Shown: positions 1-5,416, counted from the stretch's first letter. The stretch: DNA of 5,452 nucleotides from Anaerolineae bacterium (GCA_016928755.1 JAFGKB010000218.1:1-5452), one strand, 5' to 3'. Notes: a model not told the origin generated them from the sequence alone. Made by a program: numbers and translations.

Positions 1-41
1 CCTTCAATGGCAATATAAGGATTTTGTGTTTTGATGTTCAC
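1..41 (-). CDS. Partial CDS, 5' end only: possible deoxynucleoside kinase N-terminus
   Basis: Reading leftward, a GTG at 41-39 opens a frame of 13 codons (MNIKTQNPYIAIE) and the first two bases of a Gly codon before the window ends. A GGAG ribosome site sits 7 nt upstream. The frame upstream of the GTG has no ATG before a stop at 89-87, so GTG is the best start. The YIAIEG string matches what is known of the first beta strand of deoxynucleoside kinases (dGK/dAK/dCK type), where the P-loop (GxxGxGKT) follows at once. Here that loop would lie just outside the window. Thymidylate kinases and other P-loop proteins start in a similar way, so the identity is tentative. That a gene starts here is better supported, because two promoter candidates, a ribosome site and a terminator for the gene upstream all agree with it. 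Confidence 0.55.
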   Translation of the reverse strand, partial: MNIKTQNPYIAIE

Positions 42-48
42 GTATTTT

Positions 49-52
49 CTCC
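49..52 (-). promoter_or_regulatory. Ribosome binding site (GGAG) of the partial left-edge gene
   Basis: GGAG on the minus strand lies 7 nt before the GTG at 41-39. It is the main reason for choosing this non-ATG start, since the frame has no other credible start codon within reach. Confidence 0.55.
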
Positions 53-64
53 ATTGTGTATTTT

Positions 65-84
65 GCTGTTTGATAAAGAACAGC
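65..84 (-). other. Small leader hairpin upstream of the left-edge gene
   Basis: The arms GCTGTT (65-70) and AACAGC (79-84) are perfectly complementary, with an 8-nt loop. If transcription starts from the promoter candidate at 99-126, this hairpin sits near the 5' end of the mRNA, ahead of the ribosome site. It has no T-tract in the direction of transcription, so it is unlikely to be a terminator. It could stabilise the 5' end or be fortuitous. Confidence 0.3.
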
Positions 85-98
85 TTTCACAATGCTTT

Positions 99-126
99 AT
101 TATGCTATTTCTGGCGTAAATGGCAA
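99..126 (-). promoter_or_regulatory. Sigma70-like promoter candidate P2 for the left-edge gene
   Basis: On the minus strand there is a -35 TTGCCA (126-121; five of six matches to TTGACA), a 16-nt spacer and a -10 CATAAT (104-99; five of six matches to TATAAT). Transcription would start near position 92, giving a leader of about 50 nt before the GTG at 41. It lies beyond the terminator of the flavoprotein gene, as expected for a new transcription unit. Confidence 0.5.
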
Positions 127-180
127 CAGAAAGTTAATACTTATGTGCCACTTAGGCTTTTTTATGCAATTTCTATATAG

Positions 181-208
181 AGCATACCTTTGGGTTGCCA
201 AAAGTCAA
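181..208 (-). promoter_or_regulatory. Second sigma70-like promoter candidate P1, upstream of P2
   Basis: On the minus strand there is a -35 TTGACT (208-203; five of six), a 16-nt spacer and a -10 TATGCT (186-181; four of six). It would give a leader of about 130 nt for the gene at the left edge. The surrounding sequence is AT-rich, so chance matches are easy and the P2 pair is the better one. Apart from these promoters and the leader hairpin, positions 42-236 show nothing else I can support. Confidence 0.35.
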
Positions 209-236
209 GGTTAAATCATGTTACAAATCAGTTGCG

Positions 237-310
237 AAAAAGTGGTCATCACCATCCAGACCGCTCCTTAGCGGCCTGGATGGTCGTTCCCTGGATGGTG
301 ATACACCACT
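237..310 (-). terminator. Rho-independent terminator of the flavoprotein gene, with competing inner hairpin
   Basis: The hairpin begins 7 nt after the stop codon of the flavoprotein gene. The outer stem pairs 305-310 with 241-246 (6 bp) and 291-302 with 248-259 (12 bp, perfect), broken only by a small internal loop. On the minus strand five T residues (241-237) follow directly, the classic intrinsic terminator layout. Inside the loop lies another copy of one arm: CTGGATGGT occurs at 276-284 as well as 291-299, so 251-259 can pair with either. The inner version adds a CCGC/GCGG stem (261-264 with 271-274) closed by a 6-nt loop, with a single mismatch between the two stems. Confidence 0.75.
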
Positions 311-317
311 CTACCCC

Positions 318-1589
318 TTATTGTCGTGCTGCATCCTCCCCCGCCAGATAACCGCCGGAAAACGCTGCCTGGAGATTAAACCCTCCTGTATCGGCGGCTA
401 TATCCAGCACCTCACCGGCGAGATATAACCCGGACACTTTCCGGGATGCGAAAGTTTGTGGCTCGATCTCTTTTAAACTCACCCCTCCGGCGGTGACCAT
501 CCCGGCTTCTAAGGGCAAAGCCCCGGTGATTTCCCAACGAAAGTCCTTAATCAACATTGCTATGGCCTCTCGTTCCGGTGCGCGGATGGTGTGTACTTCC
601 CGCTCTTTGCCAACACCGCTTATATCTGCCAGGACTTGCGCCAGGCTATGGGGAACCCAACCTTTTAAGAGGTTGGCTAACTGCTTATGGGATTGTTCCT
701 CGAACTCCTTTTGTAACCGGTGCTGCACCTCATCCCTGCTCATCCCCGGCTTCAGGTCAATGGATAGCAATACCTTCTTATGCTGTCGTAGCGCATCGAC
801 AGCGTCCAAAGAGCGAGTTAAAATCAAGGGGCCAGAAACCCCAAAGTGAGTAAAGAGCATCTCACCGGTTGGCGGTTGCGGGTAGCGTGAGTGAAGGACT
901 TTCTCCTTGCCTTTCTCATTTTGCGTGAGCAAGGTGCAGCATACATTTCTCAGACTTACACCTTGTAATGCCTTCGCGTGGGCCTGTTCTCTGACCCGGA
1001 GCGGTACTAACGCCGGACGCAGAGCAATGATGGTGTGCCCGACGTCTTGAGCCATCCGGTAGCCATCCCCTGTGGAACCGGTTCTAATCCAGGATGCCCC
1101 ACCGGTGGTCAGAATAACTGAGTTGGACGGTGCTTTTATCCCGTTCCTTAGCTCTACGCCTTGGATTTTCCCATCAGCCACCAACAACCTTGAGACCGGG
1201 GACTTATATTCTACCAATGCTCCATGCCCGACGGCATAATCCAACAAAGCATCCCGCACATCGGCGGCTTGTCCTGAGGTGGGGAATATCCTGCCTCCGC
1301 GCTCTGTCTGCGTCTCTACCCCATACCGGCGTAGTAGCGCCAGCAGTTCATCACGGAAAAAGCGGTGGTATGCATTGCGCAAAAACTGCCCCTGGCGCCC
1401 GTAATACTTGATAAAAGTCTCTAAGGGCGCGCTGTTCGTGACGTTACAGCGGGATTGTCCGCTCACTAAGATCTTCTTCCCTGCTTCCTCCGTCTTTTCA
1501 AAGACATGGACTTCTGCCCCTAACTCCGCTGCACGACCTGCGGCGATTAACCCCGCCGCCCCGGCACCAACAATAATAACACGCTGCAT
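318..1589 (-). CDS. BaiN/HI0933-family NAD(P)/FAD-dependent oxidoreductase
   Basis: This is a cytosolic flavoprotein of 423 residues, a typical full length for the HI0933/YhiN/BaiN family. Residues 8-13 are the FAD-binding GAGAAG loop of a Rossmann fold, with the ribose-binding acid at E31. Family signatures follow in order: SGQSRCNVTN (43-52), GRIFPTSGQ, a TTGGASWIRTGSTGDGY block, LRPALVPL, GEMLFTHFGVSGP, and near the C-terminus VTAGGVSL and GLYLAGEVLDIAADTGGFN, which closes the FAD site. Known members include BaiN, a bile-acid dehydroxylation reductase of Clostridium scindens; most, such as E. coli YhiN, lack a defined substrate, so none is assigned here. I chose the ATG at 1589 over a GTG at 1598, because AAGGAG (1598-1603) lies 8 nt before the ATG and overlaps the GTG. 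It is separated from the cupin gene by a 123-nt spacer with palindromes, and a terminator follows its stop. Confidence 0.9.
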   Translation of the reverse strand: MQRVIIVGAGAAGLIAAGRAAELGAEVHVFEKTEEAGKKILVSGQSRCNVTNSAPLETFIKYYGRQGQFLRNAYHRFFRDELLALLRRYGVETQTERGGRIFPTSGQAADVRDALLDYAVGHGALVEYKSPVSRLLVADGKIQGVELRNGIKAPSNSVILTTGGASWIRTGSTGDGYRMAQDVGHTIIALRPALVPLRVREQAHAKALQGVSLRNVCCTLLTQNEKGKEKVLHSRYPQPPTGEMLFTHFGVSGPLILTRSLDAVDALRQHKKVLLSIDLKPGMSRDEVQHRLQKEFEEQSHKQLANLLKGWVPHSLAQVLADISGVGKEREVHTIRAPEREAIAMLIKDFRWEITGALPLEAGMVTAGGVSLKEIEPQTFASRKVSGLYLAGEVLDIAADTGGFNLQAAFSGGYLAGEDAARQ

Positions 1590-1597
1590 CAACAACA

Positions 1598-1603
1598 CTC
1601 CTT
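1598..1603 (-). promoter_or_regulatory. Ribosome binding site (AAGGAG) that decides the flavoprotein start
   Basis: AAGGAG on the minus strand lies 8 nt upstream of the ATG at 1589-1587. The upstream in-frame GTG (1598-1596) shares a base with this site, and the TTG at 1595 is only 2 nt from it. Neither can use it, so the protein should begin MQRVIIVGAG. Confidence 0.75.
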
Positions 1604-1611
1604 ATATAAAC

Positions 1612-1645
1612 AAGTGCATCGCACTTTCCTAAGTGCGTTGCACTT
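1612..1645 (-). promoter_or_regulatory. Tandem 15-bp palindromes: candidate operator or attenuator/terminator hairpin
   Basis: Two near-identical palindromes, AAGTGC-ATC-GCACTT (1612-1626) and AAGTGC-GTT-GCACTT (1631-1645), are separated by 4 nt, giving a 19-bp repeat period. Each is a perfect 6-bp dyad. Together they also form one long inverted repeat of 15-bp arms with a single mismatch and a 4-nt loop. They lie 67 nt after the cupin stop and just upstream of the ribosome site of the flavoprotein gene. Two near-identical dyads at fixed spacing suggest a dimeric regulator binding twice. The long hairpin is followed on the minus strand by only an imperfect T-run (GTTTATAT), so a weak terminator or attenuator between cupin and flavoprotein is the alternative. 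The rest of the spacer (1646-1712) shows nothing firm. Confidence 0.55.
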
Positions 1646-1712
1646 TTGTCTTCATTACATGCAGGTCTAAAATTAGCATAACGGATTTCTTCAAGTCGTT
1701 GCCATTTCTTAA

Positions 1713-2267
1713 TTACGTAATCCCTTGTCTGCAAGTCAGTCCAATAACTATAAGCCGTAATGACTCTTCCTCCGCTGGATTGCTCAAGCTGTGGTACTCG
1801 CCGCTATAAACCAACACTACATCACCTGGGCGTAATGGACGTGCGATAACCGGACTTCCTGGGGTAGGCCGGTGGTGCAATATACCCTCCCCGCTGATAA
1901 CATAGAATATCTCATCGGTACCGGTGTGGGCTTGCATCCCTGTAGCTGCCCCCGGTGCTAACGTCGTATCGTGGAGAAATTCCAGATTTCTGCCTGTCAG
2001 TAAATTCTCTTCCGTCCCGCCTTGCTCGCTAAACAACCAACGCACCACCGTCTCGCCCTGTCCCTGCCAGGGTTCTGGCATATCCGGAGCGAAATCACCC
2101 GGCGCATACAACACTCTTTTGATGTTACCCGCGCGTTTATAGAGCACCCCGGAAACGCGGTCATAGGGTGCTCTATTGATATTAGCCCACTTGCCGGGTT
2201 CGTGAAACTTCTCCCCTGCAATAGGTTGCGGTTCCCACGGTTGCTCTTGCTCTTTATTTCCCGACAT
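1713..2267 (-). CDS. Single-domain cupin protein
   Basis: This 184-residue soluble protein has one cupin beta-barrel in its C-terminal half (about residues 94-178). Cupin motif 1 is visible at 106-128: G106, then Q112-A-H114, E119 and the closing ISGEG. Motif 2 is at 148-163: PGDVVLVYSGEYH with H159 and N163. The usual HxH of motif 1 is QxH here, so the likely metal ligands are Q112, H114, E119 and H159. Residues 1-93 are rich in Pro, Gly, Arg and Trp and match no second cupin that I recognise. Single-domain cupins include dioxygenases, isomerases, sugar-binding proteins and unknowns, so no reaction is assigned. The start overlaps the end of the XdhC-like gene by 14 nt, and a GGAAGG sequence (2281-2286) lies 13 nt upstream, so translational coupling is likely. 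It is the last gene of the hydantoinase-led unit. Confidence 0.85.
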   Translation of the reverse strand: MSGNKEQEQPWEPQPIAGEKFHEPGKWANINRAPYDRVSGVLYKRAGNIKRVLYAPGDFAPDMPEPWQGQGETVVRWLFSEQGGTEENLLTGRNLEFLHDTTLAPGAATGMQAHTGTDEIFYVISGEGILHHRPTPGSPVIARPLRPGDVVLVYSGEYHSLSNPAEEESLRLIVIGLTCRQGIT

Positions 2268-3297
2268 CGCGTTTACTCAACCTTCCACCTTCTCGGCGAT
2301 GGCGTACAGCAACGATTTCCGACAGTATTGACAACGCTATCATCGGAGGCTCTTTTCCCCCGATATTCAAGCCTATCGGGCCATGAATGCGTGCCAACTC
2401 TTCTGCACTAAAGCCCATTTCCAATAACGTACCGTGTCTGTCGGCTTGGGTTGTCCGGCTTCCCAGGAAGCCGATGTAAAAGGCATCGCTTTTCAATGCC
2501 AAATCAAGGGCCGGGATATCGAATTTTGCATCGTGGAAAAGCACGACTATCGCCCATCCTGTCCCGAAATCTCCGGGTTTAAATACTTCCTGGGGCCACC
2601 CAAAGCGAATATCAAAGCCGGGGAATCGCTCTTCCGTCAAAAAAGCACGCCGGGCATCGCTGACAATCACCTGGTATCCTAAAGTCTTACTGAGCCGGGC
2701 CAGTGGAATCGCGATGTCGGTAGCTCCAAAGATTAAGACCGTGGGTGGGGGGGCGAGAACTTCCAGGAATACTTCCCCTTGTGGGTATGCGTGCTTCTTG
2801 GCGTGCGGGCCGGGCCAGAAAGCGGCTAAATCCTCAATCACAGCCGTGTCTAAAGCACTATCTCCCAGGCTCCCATAGACCTCCCCGGTAGCCGTGCGTA
2901 GCAGATGCACAGGCTGGTTCGTCAAAGATGCAAACCCTACCGGGTGCGAGGCTTCAACTTCCGTGAGGAGTTGGTCATAGATAGGCGACCATCTCTCAAC
3001 CAGCACATCTATCGCGCCGCCACAAGCCAACCCCGCGCTCCACGCCTGTTCATCGCTCACCCCGAAAAATGGCCGGCGTATAATAAATTCCCCGGTGAGT
3101 ACCGCCTCCATTTCCGCGACTGTGTCGCCATCCACGCAGCCGCTGCTTACCGAACCGGTGATCTCCCCGGCTTTATTGATGGCCATTCGCGTGCCCGCGG
3201 TGCGCAGTGAGGAGCCACGTGTCTCAATAATCGTCGCTAAGGCGATGTCCTCGCCTGCCGCCTGCCAGCGTTTCAGATCGTCGATAATATCTCTCAT
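2254..3297 (-). CDS. XdhC/CoxI-family molybdenum hydroxylase maturation protein
   Basis: This 347-residue cytosolic protein has the two domains of the XdhC/CoxI family. The N-terminal domain shows RGSSLRTAGTRMAI (27-40), the GSVSSGCVDGD block with C54, and GLACGGAIDVLVE (89-101) with C92. The C-terminal Rossmann-like domain starts at VLIFGATD (187-194), with an acid at D214 after the second strand, then LFHD (253-256), YIGFLGSR (274-281) and GPIGLNIGG (306-314). In studied members XdhC binds and sulfurates the molybdenum cofactor and delivers it to xanthine dehydrogenase-type enzymes; that role is inferred here from family membership. No hydroxylase subunit genes lie in the window. The usual GAGH of the Rossmann loop is GATD here. 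The ATG has a good AGGAG site (3304-3308) with 6-nt spacing. The gene lies 31 nt after the endonuclease-like gene and overlaps the cupin gene. Confidence 0.9.
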   Translation of the reverse strand: MRDIIDDLKRWQAAGEDIALATIIETRGSSLRTAGTRMAINKAGEITGSVSSGCVDGDTVAEMEAVLTGEFIIRRPFFGVSDEQAWSAGLACGGAIDVLVERWSPIYDQLLTEVEASHPVGFASLTNQPVHLLRTATGEVYGSLGDSALDTAVIEDLAAFWPGPHAKKHAYPQGEVFLEVLAPPPTVLIFGATDIAIPLARLSKTLGYQVIVSDARRAFLTEERFPGFDIRFGWPQEVFKPGDFGTGWAIVVLFHDAKFDIPALDLALKSDAFYIGFLGSRTTQADRHGTLLEMGFSAEELARIHGPIGLNIGGKEPPMIALSILSEIVAVRHRREGGRLSKRDVGK

Positions 3298-3328
3298 AAG
3301 TTACTCCTGTGTAGTCAATTTGTGTGCG

Positions 3329-3874
3329 TTAACGCGAATTAGCTCTCAGGGGCCAGGAATGTGCCCTAATAGTACCATCTTCAGAGACCCGCACTACCTC
3401 AAAACGCACACGCCCCGCATTAACCGCCTTTGCGATCTGGCGTTGGCCCGCGGTCAAAGTTGCCCGCCCATTTTTTATATCTAGGAAAACGACCTCGAGA
3501 TTTTCATCCGTCTCGTCGTCATTATCTCCGGCGGCGTTATCCTTGACGTTGCTATAGCCGTTAAAGACGACATAATCTATCGGGTCGCCGAGGAAACGGG
3601 CATCCGCAGGCCAATACTCGAAACCCGGCAGGAGCGGTGCTATTTGCTCTGCCATCTTCCCTTTTAATATTGCCCGGCTCTTTGTTGTGCTTTGTTGGCT
3701 GGCATACCGTATGTCCCGGGCTTGGGCACGTTCGAGTTCTCTGATCTTAGCCTCATATTCCTGGATAAGCTCTGTTCTGATTGATTCTTGGTTATTCCTT
3801 TGTTGGACGCGGAAAATCAGAAATGTGAGCGACACCCCGACGGCAACACCGGCAATCAGAAACAGAATATCCAT
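3329..3874 (-). CDS. Membrane-anchored endonuclease-like protein related to Holliday junction resolvase (COG4741 type)
   Basis: This 181-residue protein starts with one hydrophobic segment (about 3-21), which looks like a membrane anchor or uncleaved signal. A charged helix likely to be a coiled coil follows (about 25-58). The rest resembles a compact PD-(D/E)xK nuclease core: SRAILKGKMAEQIAPLLPGF (66-85), DARFLGDPIDYVVFNG (91-106) with an acid at D97 or D100, and VVFLDIKNGRA (128-138) with the D132-x-K134 pair, then QRQIAKAV (144-151). This order fits the predicted endonucleases distantly related to archaeal Holliday junction resolvases; their activity is largely untested, and the short acid-lysine pattern makes catalysis a prediction. 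An acidic stretch (112-125) interrupts the core between the two catalytic segments. The start is 7 nt after the hydantoinase stop with only a weak purine run upstream, suggesting translational coupling. Its presence in a catabolic operon is unexplained. Confidence 0.75.
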   Translation of the reverse strand: MDILFLIAGVAVGVSLTFLIFRVQQRNNQESIRTELIQEYEAKIRELERAQARDIRYASQQSTTKSRAILKGKMAEQIAPLLPGFEYWPADARFLGDPIDYVVFNGYSNVKDNAAGDNDDETDENLEVVFLDIKNGRATLTAGQRQIAKAVNAGRVRFEVVRVSEDGTIRAHSWPLRANSR

Positions 3875-3881
3875 TGGCTAA

Positions 3882-5264
3882 CTATTCCCAAAATAGGGCT
3901 TCACGCTTCAGATAACGGCCTGTTCCTTGCGTGCCTACAAATTTGCCATCTTTCACCAATATTTCTCCGCGCCGGATGGTAGTCACCACACGTCCTTGGA
4001 CTCGCATACCCTCATAGGGAGTATACCCGCCAATGGTATGTAAGTCTTCTGTGCGGATTACGCTCTCTACACTGGGGTCATAGATAACGATATCTGCATC
4101 AGAACCGGGGAGCAGGCAACCCTTCTGTGGCCAGAGGTTGTAAATCTGGGCCGGGTTCGCGGACATCATCCGTACCAGGTCTTTCCAATCAATCCACCCA
4201 TCGGCTACGCCATAGGTTGCCATTAAGGAGAGCGAGGTCTCTAATCCTGGCAGACCTCCTGGGGTCTTCGTGAAGTCATCAATTTCTAATTTCTGTTCTT
4301 TGGTATAGTCACAATGGTCCGTAATCAGCATATCCACTTCACCGGCACTGACCAAAGCCCAGAGACGCTCTTTTTCATACGGGTCACGCAGTGGTGGTTG
4401 CAGGATATAGCGCCACGGTTCGCTGCCTTCATATACGCTGTTATCTAACAACAGATATTGGGGGGCGGTTTCGCAGAATGCTATCTGTCCCTCTTCGCGG
4501 GCCTCCGCAACCAACACCGAAGTACGCCCGGTAGAGTTATGCGCGATAACAACCGGTGCATTCACTGCCTCCGCTAAAAATAACACCCGTGCGGCTGCTT
4601 CTTGCTCGGCCAGGGCCGGACGCGACATACCGTGGTATTCCCAGGTAGTATGGCCTTCCGCAACCAAGGCTTGGGTCTGGGCCGTTACTACGGCGTCATT
4701 CTCACAGTGTACCAGTGTTATCAATCCATAACGCCCCGCAGCTTCCAGTAATCTCAGGATTTTGGCATCATCCGCGTAATAGTTAGGCCGGTAGGTCGTA
4801 TAGAGTTTGATACTTTGAATCCCTAACTCCGGCAGCAGTCCCAATTCTTCCTCACGTCCTGGTGGCAGGTCAGTCACCATCATATGGAATGCATAATCCA
4901 TCACCGAAGGATCCGCTTCTTTAAGCCGTGCTGCTAAGGCCTCGGCGAATGTCTGGCCGGGAAATTGCGTGGCAAAATCAACCACAGTGGTTACTCCGCC
5001 CAAAACAGCAGCTTTGCTTTCGGTAAACCAGTCATCGGGTGTTTTGTAGATACCGGTATCCAATTGGATATGGGCGTGTGCATCAATAATGCCCGGCAGC
5101 ACCAGGTTATCGGTTGCGTCAATAACCTCCGCCCCTTCTGGAACCGGCAACGCGGTACCGATAGCTTGAATCGTCTCACCGCGCACCAAAATATCCGCAT
5201 CAAACATAGTTTCAGGGGTGACAATCGTCCCACCCTGAATCACAAGTGTACGCTCGTTACTCAT
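3882..5264 (-). CDS. HyuA/D-hydantoinase-like cyclic amidohydrolase (dihydropyrimidinase family)
   Basis: This 460-residue cytosolic enzyme has the usual length for hydantoinases and dihydropyrimidinases, which open cyclic amide rings such as hydantoins, dihydrouracil or allantoin. The binuclear metal site is complete: H63 and H65 (DAHAH), the carboxylated lysine K153 (SIKLY), H186 (LVHCEND), H242 (IAHNS) and D316 (ITDHCDY). The tyrosine five residues after the lysine (Y158), which stabilises the transition state in D-hydantoinases, is present. DDWF (77-80), VVDFA, APQYLLLD and LWPQKGCLLPGSDADIVI place it nearer HyuA-type hydantoinases than dihydroorotases. Two pocket positions differ: the family SPPLR is QPPLR (Q289) and the PNG loop is PGGLPG (335-340), more like allantoinases. 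The substrate is therefore open. A perfect AGGAGG lies 6 nt before the ATG. It is the first gene of the unit and has its own promoter candidate. Confidence 0.9.
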   Translation of the reverse strand: MSNERTLVIQGGTIVTPETMFDADILVRGETIQAIGTALPVPEGAEVIDATDNLVLPGIIDAHAHIQLDTGIYKTPDDWFTESKAAVLGGVTTVVDFATQFPGQTFAEALAARLKEADPSVMDYAFHMMVTDLPPGREEELGLLPELGIQSIKLYTTYRPNYYADDAKILRLLEAAGRYGLITLVHCENDAVVTAQTQALVAEGHTTWEYHGMSRPALAEQEAAARVLFLAEAVNAPVVIAHNSTGRTSVLVAEAREEGQIAFCETAPQYLLLDNSVYEGSEPWRYILQPPLRDPYEKERLWALVSAGEVDMLITDHCDYTKEQKLEIDDFTKTPGGLPGLETSLSLMATYGVADGWIDWKDLVRMMSANPAQIYNLWPQKGCLLPGSDADIVIYDPSVESVIRTEDLHTIGGYTPYEGMRVQGRVVTTIRRGEILVKDGKFVGTQGTGRYLKREALFWE

Positions 5265-5270
5265 AGTTAA

Positions 5271-5276
5271 CCTCCT
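5271..5276 (-). promoter_or_regulatory. Consensus ribosome binding site (AGGAGG) of the hydantoinase gene, within a small hairpin
   Basis: AGGAGG on the minus strand is 6 nt from the ATG at 5264 and fixes that start. The site overlaps a 5-bp inverted repeat, AACCT (5283-5279 on the mRNA strand) with AGGTT (5273-5269). Part of the site could be paired when the leader folds, but the stem is short and may not matter. Confidence 0.75.
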
Positions 5277-5368
5277 AAAGGTTCATATCACAAGTCTTCA
5301 TCAAGGTTATAAATTGTTGTTTCCCGCTTATATCCCATATTGGGGATGTTAAAACACAAATCTATTTT

Positions 5369-5397
5369 ATTGTAACCTAAATTTCCACCTTTGGTAA
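5369..5397 (-). promoter_or_regulatory. Sigma70-like promoter candidate of the hydantoinase-led operon
   Basis: On the minus strand there is a -35 TTACCA (5397-5392; four of six), a 17-nt spacer and a -10 TACAAT (5374-5369; five of six). Transcription would start near 5362, leaving a leader of about 100 nt. The leader holds an ATCCC-N6-GGGAT dyad (5332-5347), which could be a small operator or hairpin. I see no known riboswitch pattern and no small reading frame of note in it. With no gene visible between here and the right edge, this is the likely start of the four-gene unit. Confidence 0.5.
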
Positions 5398-5416
5398 GGG
5401 GGAATTGAAAATGATA

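Noticed and set aside
195..428. Plus-strand frame of 77 codons across the terminator and the 3' end of the flavoprotein gene
   Set aside because: It overlaps a clear hairpin terminator and the antisense of a well-conserved protein, and its translation shows no family features.
1602..1609. TATATA-like -10 element just before the flavoprotein ribosome site
   Set aside because: Transcription would start at or after the ribosome site, so it could not give a translatable leader.
1669..1712. Possible flavoprotein promoter on the minus strand (TTGAAG at 1694-1689, TATGCT nearby)
   Set aside because: No -35/-10 pair with acceptable spacing has more than a few matches, so a separate promoter cannot be supported, though one may exist.
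1712..1721. Perfect palindrome ATTACGTAAT over the cupin stop codon
   Set aside because: It is only 10 bp and AT-rich, partly set by coding sequence, with no loop or T-tract, so chance is likely.
1498..1734. Minus-strand frame of 78 codons spanning the cupin-flavoprotein spacer
   Set aside because: It crosses the cupin stop, the palindromes and the flavoprotein start in another frame, has no good ribosome site and resembles no protein.
4991..5270. Frames on both strands overlapping the hydantoinase N-terminus
   Set aside because: They are shadows of the hydantoinase gene, whose motifs, ribosome site and length are decisive.
5265..5368. Hydantoinase leader as a purine riboswitch or other known riboswitch
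   Set aside because: The leader is long enough, but the conserved purine-aptamer core and pairing pattern are absent and no terminator hairpin with a T-run is seen.
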